This document shows positions 60,225 to 64,000 of a stretch of DNA of 64,000 nucleotides, in pieces (position 1 is the first letter of the stretch; every line of letters starts with the position of its first letter). Position numbers and translations under genes: made by a program. This DNA is from CBDCFV01 sp965216425 (GTDB lineage Bacteria > Chloroflexota > Dehalococcoidia > Lucifugimonadales > UBA3495): contig CBDCFV010000006.1 of assembly GCA_965216425.1 (NCBI GenBank), forward strand, positions 434,001 to 498,000. The letters run 5' to 3'. The notes under the pieces are model-generated. The model did no database searches and had not been told where the DNA came from. It saw only the letters and a program-made list of their open reading frames with translations.

Positions 60225-61421
60225 CTACTCGTCCACCAACCGGCCGCTGGCGTGGAAGTCCGCGGTAGCCGAACCAGCAAACCGGTTGGGAAGGAATACC
60301 TCGATTTCTTCCGGCACCTTGACGCAGCCGCCCATGACGTAATCGGCGATTACCCGCCCGGTGACGGGGCCCAAGTGGATACCCTTGGTGGTATGCCCGG
60401 TGGCAAGGACCACGCCGTCCATGCCGGGGACAGGCCCGATGATGGGCATCCGGTCGGGGCTCAAGGGGCGCGACCCGGCCAACTGGTGCACCAACTCGGC
60501 CGATTCCAAGGCCGGGAAGATATCGACGGCCCGTTGCAACAGTTCCAGCCTGGCTTCTTCGGTGGGAACCTTGTCGAACTCCTCTCCCCAGAAAAGGTCT
60601 TCCTGATCGTAGTCACGCCCGCCGGTGCTTCCCACGCTCAACAGGCCGTCCAAGCGGCTTATCATGTGGCCGCGCTTGGGGGAACTGATGAGCACCGGCA
60701 GCGGCGGGCCGCCGTAACGGAGCATCAAGCGTTCACCCTTCAGCGGGCGCACTGGTACGGGGAAATGAAGGTCTTCGCTGAAGGCAGCGGTCCATGTACC
60801 GGCAGCCAGGACCACCACGTCGCATTCCGCGTCGCCGGATGCGGTGCGCACACCAGTTACCTTGGAGCCATCGGTCAGCAAGCCGGTTACCTCACGCAGG
60901 TGTATTTCCGCCCCCAGCCTCTCGGCGGCCTGGGCCAATGCCAAGGTGAGCCGGTAGCTGTCCAGTTGGGCGGACTCATCCTCGTACACCGCGCCCTGAA
61001 TCCGGTCGGTGAGCCGGGGTTCGATGGCGTGGACTTCCTTCTGGTCAATCCAGTGCATGGAGACGTGGGGCTGCTGCCACCGCATCAGGTCTTTGATCAG
61101 TCTTACTTCCTCGTCGTCCAGCGCCAGCCTCAAAGACGGGCGCTGTTGGAACAGCAAGTCCGCGCCGGTCGCTGCCTCCAGGTCCTTCACCAAGGGAGGG
61201 AACTCCCGTGAGGCGCTCAAGGCGAACTGAAAGGACGAGCCCTCGGTGAACTCCGCTCCCAAGAGGCTGAGGGAGCCGGTGGCGTGGGCTGAAGCGCCGC
61301 TGCCAATGGCCTCTTTGTCATAAAGACGGACGCGGGCCCCGCCGCGCGACAGGTAGTAGGCTGCCGAGCAGCCTATAATGCCCCCGCCCACGACTATCAC
61401 GTTGACCGAATCAGTCATCAA
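60225..61421 (-). CDS. FAD-dependent amino-acid oxidase/dehydrogenase (DadA/ThiO-like)
   Basis: This 398-aa flavoprotein resembles glycine/D-amino acid oxidases. The FAD-binding motif VIVVGGGIIGCSAAYYLS (GxGxxG, about residues 8-25) is followed by VRLYDKEAIGSGASAHATG, the second part of the DAO fold. A C-terminal TGHTTKGIHLGPVTGRVIADY stretch matches the family. It could oxidise D-amino acids, sarcosine or glycine-type amines. The start at 61421 (ATG ATG) has no strong ribosome site. It belongs to the gene run (two VOC genes, CocE-type hydrolase) on this strand, suggesting one catabolic transcript. Confidence 0.87.
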   Translation of the reverse strand: MMTDSVNVIVVGGGIIGCSAAYYLSRGGARVRLYDKEAIGSGASAHATGSLSLLGAEFTEGSSFQFALSASREFPPLVKDLEAATGADLLFQQRPSLRLALDDEEVRLIKDLMRWQQPHVSMHWIDQKEVHAIEPRLTDRIQGAVYEDESAQLDSYRLTLALAQAAERLGAEIHLREVTGLLTDGSKVTGVRTASGDAECDVVVLAAGTWTAAFSEDLHFPVPVRPLKGERLMLRYGGPPLPVLISSPKRGHMISRLDGLLSVGSTGGRDYDQEDLFWGEEFDKVPTEEARLELLQRAVDIFPALESAELVHQLAGSRPLSPDRMPIIGPVPGMDGVVLATGHTTKGIHLGPVTGRVIADYVMGGCVKVPEEIEVFLPNRFAGSATADFHASGRLVDE

Positions 61422-61534
61422 AAGACCTCGGAAAGCAAGTGTGTCAAATTATCGGCGGCGCCTTTGCGGCTGTCAACCGAAACGTTGATTGGGGCTCAGG
61501 GCAATCGAGTTTTAAAGCTTCGTGGCCCATTTAG

Positions 61535-61652
61535 AGACTATCTCAAACCCAATCAGCCTCGCTGGTTTCCTCACGTCGATGACCAAGGCTTATAGATTCC
61601 CGCCTGCGCGGGAATGACGGGTTGGGTGCTGCGACAAGTTTTGAGATAGTTT
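61535..61652 (-). mobile_element. 118-bp MITE-like element, family 2, copy B
   Basis: Read on the minus strand it starts AAACTATCTCAAAACTTGTCGC and aligns along its length with the copy at 22855-22972, including the embedded dRS3-like palindrome (61596-61615). The two ends show the inverted ACTATCTCAAA. No clear target duplication is found at this copy, which may have been altered at one end. Confidence 0.7.
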
Positions 61653-61782
61653 CTTGATCGTCATTCCCGTGGAGACGAGGGCGGGTGAACCGGCGAATCA
61701 GCTCCCGCGACTTTGCACATGCCTTGGTTGGAGCTGATTTTGCGCAGAGGGCACGTAGGGACCGGGTGGTTTTTTAGAACGC

Positions 61783-61812
61783 CGGACATTCACAGACATT
61801 CACGGACATTTT
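61783..61812. repeat. 10-bp tandem repeat CGGACATT(TT/CA) x3
   Basis: CGGACATTCA, CAGACATTCA and CGGACATTTT followed by GCTTTGG, a close match to the array at 34040-34076. It supports a short dispersed repeat family. Confidence 0.75.
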
Positions 61813-62119
61813 GCTTTGGAGCGCGGGTTTTGATTTTTCGATAACACTCCCATTTCCTCTCATTTAGCTTCTTTTTGGAGAAGTGTTAAATTTGCTTCCG
61901 CGCAGAGGGACGTTATGCCAGCAGGTCTATGATATAGAAGGGTTGCCGAGGATGGGAAGAGGCAACTGTCATAAGAGTCCCGGAGGTGATATTTAAAGTA
62001 CGGAGTGACAGGCGTTGAGAGCCGTATGAGTGGCTTGTCATTACACCCCCGGCGGCGCTCTGCTACACTGGTGACCGGCGCAAGCCGCCGATGCACTACT
62101 TACAGGGGGAAGAGGTCAG

Positions 62120-62869
62120 ATGGTTGAAATCAGGCCGAACCGGGCCAAGGAAAAATTACAGCGCAATGAGTTGGTAACCACCATATCCGGGCTTCAGTCG
62201 AGCGACGTCATCGACTTTCTGGGGCCCATCGGGTTTGATGCGGCATGGATCGAAGGGGAGCACGGGAGCGTGACCTGGGAGCAACTGGGCGATATGACCA
62301 GAGCGTGCGACCTGTGGGGTATGACATCCATTACCAGAGTGGCGGCCAACGAGCCGTCGCTGATAACGCGCACGCTGGACCGGGGTTCCATGGGCATCGT
62401 GGTCCCCCACGTCAATACCAAGGCCGCCGCGGAACGCGCCGCGCGGTGCACCAAGTACGCCCCGTTGGGAGAGCGGGGGATGTTCGGCGGCCGCCAGTCA
62501 TTCGGCGTGGGAGATTACTTTCACCGGGCCAACGACCAGACCATGCTGATTGTCCTGCTGGAGGAGATCGAGGCTCTCCAGAACCTGGACGAGATCCTGC
62601 AAGTGGACAACATCGACGTGTTTTTCGTGGCCCCGTCCGACTTGGCACAGACCATGGGGCACATCGGCAACACGGGCCATCCGGAGGTGCAAGCGGCCAT
62701 CGACGACGCAATCAGCCGCATCATCGGCGCGGGCAGGACAGCGGGGACCTTAGTCAACGACGACAACGTGGCATCATACGCGGCGAAGGGCGTGAGGTTC
62801 GTGATGACGTCCTGGAACGCTTGGGTAGGACGGGGCGCCAGCCAATTCTTGAGCAAAGCCCGGGGATAG
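62120..62869 (+). CDS. HpcH/HpaI-family aldolase
   Basis: This 249-aa TIM-barrel protein belongs to the HpcH/HpaI class II aldolase family, which cleaves 2-keto-3-deoxy or 4-hydroxy-2-oxo acids to pyruvate and an aldehyde. Recognisable features are GFDAAWIEGEHG (about residues 38-49), TRVAANEPSLI (about 72-82), GIVVPHVNT, LLEEIEALQNLDEIL (metal-binding glutamate, about 148-162) and FFVAPSDLAQTMG (metal-binding aspartate). The ATG at 62120 has GGGGGAAGAGGTC before it. It could complete the breakdown of a ring-cleaved compound produced by enzymes nearby. The adjacent MFS gene is convergent. Confidence 0.88.
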   Translation: MVEIRPNRAKEKLQRNELVTTISGLQSSDVIDFLGPIGFDAAWIEGEHGSVTWEQLGDMTRACDLWGMTSITRVAANEPSLITRTLDRGSMGIVVPHVNTKAAAERAARCTKYAPLGERGMFGGRQSFGVGDYFHRANDQTMLIVLLEEIEALQNLDEILQVDNIDVFFVAPSDLAQTMGHIGNTGHPEVQAAIDDAISRIIGAGRTAGTLVNDDNVASYAAKGVRFVMTSWNAWVGRGASQFLSKARG

Positions 62870-62879
62870 GAGACGGCCC

Positions 62880-64000
62880 TCACTCTAACTCTCTCTCGCT
62901 GGGAGAGGGGGTTTCAAGGGAGGCGTCGGAAGGCGGCGAGTTCCGGGCATCGGGCTTGAGGGGGAGCAAAAACAGCCCGCCCAACACGAACAGAGCGGTG
63001 CAGCCGATCAACAGCGCAGAGTAGCCCGATCCGGCTTGGGCGCGGTTGAGCAGGTCCACTCCGGGGCCCAAAAGCTTGGCCAATGCCGTGCCGCCGATGG
63101 TCGACAGGTTAACCAAGCCCATGTGCAATGCCTCTTTCCCCGACGTGCCCATCTCGTTGGCCAAGGCCCAGTTGGAACTGAGCAAAGCACCCACCGAAAA
63201 GCCGATCAAGGTGCCGATTACCAGCACTCCGAGGATGGTGTCGGTATATAGCATCAACAGTGTGCCGACCGCTGCTCCGGCAGCCCCCGCGATAATGGCC
63301 GGTTTGTGCCCAATCCGGTCGGAGAACCATCCCGCCAAGTATGCGCCGACTGCTACTGCTCCGCCCACTACCAGTATCATGTCGCCCAAGTCCTGGACTG
63401 GGGACTCCAAGCCGACTTTGTCGCGAAGGAAGAACAGTCCGTAGGTCTGGAACACGGCGATGGCGGTGACCATCAATAGCCGGGATATGACGAACAGCTT
63501 GAGTTGGGGATGCAGCCCGGCATCTGAAGAGGCCTGCCGCGGCCGTTGGGGGCGGGACTGCAACGTCAACACGGTCCAGGATGTGATGCCAGTCCCCACG
63601 ATCAAGTTTATACCCAGCACCACCAAGATAACCCATAGCCACTCTATCGCGTTTCCGAAGTCGTACCACCCCATAAAGATCGAAGCAATCTTTATGAAGG
63701 CCAAGCCTCCGATGGCATCGGCAAGGATTTTGAAGGCGGAGGCTACTCCGGTGCGGGAAGGCGGCACCAAGTCCTGTATGAGGGCTTGGTATGGACCATA
63801 AGCGATGTTGACGGCGGCTTGAACGAAAAGCCAGACAGCGAACAGGACCCAGTAGATGGGGGCCAAACCGATGCCGACCATCCCAGCGCTGGCCAAGCCG
63901 CAACCAGCAATCAAGTACGGGACGCGCCGGCCAAGAAAAGTCCTGGTACGGTCGCTCAGCCGTCCAACAACGACCTGTACACCCCCGCCGACTATCAGGC
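62880..64000 (-). CDS. MFS transporter, GPH/SLC45-like (5' truncated)
   Basis: The frame is open to the window edge on the minus strand, so the N-terminus lies outside. The first residues in view include VGRLSDRTRTFLGRRVPYL, the MFS loop 2-3 motif that resembles GPH/SLC45-type sugar transporters. At least ten hydrophobic helices follow. The other half has GWFSDRIGHKPAIIAGA, the second motif A loop. The C-terminal tail (PSDASLETPSPSERELE) is encoded by a CT-rich repeat-like stretch (62880-62930) and may be atypical. The aldolase gene is convergent, 10 bases away. The transported substrate is unknown; sugars or sugar acids are plausible for the family. Confidence 0.85.
   Translation of the reverse strand, partial: LIVGGGVQVVVGRLSDRTRTFLGRRVPYLIAGCGLASAGMVGIGLAPIYWVLFAVWLFVQAAVNIAYGPYQALIQDLVPPSRTGVASAFKILADAIGGLAFIKIASIFMGWYDFGNAIEWLWVILVVLGINLIVGTGITSWTVLTLQSRPQRPRQASSDAGLHPQLKLFVISRLLMVTAIAVFQTYGLFFLRDKVGLESPVQDLGDMILVVGGAVAVGAYLAGWFSDRIGHKPAIIAGAAGAAVGTLLMLYTDTILGVLVIGTLIGFSVGALLSSNWALANEMGTSGKEALHMGLVNLSTIGGTALAKLLGPGVDLLNRAQAGSGYSALLIGCTALFVLGGLFLLPLKPDARNSPPSDASLETPSPSERELE

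Larger units (their letters stand above)
61422..62119. other. 698-base repeat-rich gap, no gene
   Basis: It contains an end of the AGGGCAATCG element near 61498, the second 118-bp element (61535-61652), a partial dRS3-like half site at about 61660, and the 10-bp tandem array at 61783. A 78-codon minus-strand frame (61860-62096) has no ribosome site and a poor composition, so it is not called. The upstream region of the aldolase gene lies at the right end. Confidence 0.6.

Noticed and set aside
62880..62930. The CT/GA-rich 3' end of the truncated MFS gene as a separate mobile repeat
   Set aside because: It resembles common CTCTCTC/GAGAGGG repeats and may contribute the protein's last residues, but there is no second copy with clear borders in this window.
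1..64000. CRISPR arrays, tRNA and rRNA genes
   Set aside because: No regularly spaced direct repeats with unique spacers and no tRNA T-loop/acceptor combinations or rRNA core sequences were recognised. The 29-bp array at 57.1 kb has no spacers.

Overview
The window looks like a piece of a Chloroflexota chromosome, probably a Dehalococcoidia/SAR202-type lineage. The evidence is a very large DUF2298 (Chloroflexi/archaea 'YYY') membrane protein fused to a GT-C glycosyltransferase, a deazaflavin (F420)-type oxidoreductase, a luciferase-like flavin monooxygenase, stand-alone molybdenum hydroxylase large subunits, and many alpha/beta hydrolases, cyclic amidohydrolases and VOC proteins. The GC content is moderate to high, genes are densely packed, and starts are often GTG or TTG behind strong GGAGG sites. 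The phylum call is an inference; there is no rRNA or other marker that settles it.

Layout. 0-7.3 kb is core energy metabolism: the 3' end of nuoL, then nuoM and nuoN (complex I), a SLOG/LOG-like nucleotide-binding protein, enolase, a small helical protein and GAPDH, closed by a strong hairpin terminator. 7.4-12.6 kb holds the 1519-aa GT-C/DUF2298 fusion and a two-gene small membrane/YtxH unit. 12.8-17.6 kb is a minus-strand operon for potassium transport: a KtrB/TrkH pore, a KtrA-type RCK subunit, a universal stress protein, two more TrkA-N proteins, and prephenate dehydratase at the end. leuS is divergent from it. 20.4-29.6 kb carries hydrolases, a dihydropyrimidinase, a molybdenum hydroxylase and a TlpA-CcdA thiol redox pair. 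29.6-33.9 kb is one Lhr-type helicase.

34.5-41.9 kb contains an F420-type oxidoreductase, a Nudix hydrolase, a 2-oxoacid dehydrogenase operon (E1alpha, E1beta, E2) and two damaged toxin-antitoxin modules (DUF433/DUF5615 and MNT/HEPN). 42-50.6 kb and 53.8-64 kb are catabolic accessory regions: formamidase, a SelA-like PLP enzyme, a second molybdenum hydroxylase, MFS transporters, dienelactone hydrolase, a luciferase-like monooxygenase, a hydantoinase, a CocE-type hydrolase, two VOC proteins, a DadA-like oxidase and an HpaI-like aldolase. Together they suggest uptake and stepwise breakdown of N-containing and carboxylated organic compounds.

The most distinctive signal is a population of short non-coding elements. 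Two copies of a 154-bp terminal-inverted-repeat element each have a perfect 10-bp target duplication, and one splits a DUF5615 toxin gene whose reading frame is exactly restored by removing the element in silico. A second family (118 bp, two copies) and two further TIR-bearing candidates are present. Across these and other gaps a dRS3-like palindrome (ATTCCC-N8-GGGAAT) recurs about a dozen times. No tRNA, rRNA, CRISPR array or complete insertion sequence was found.
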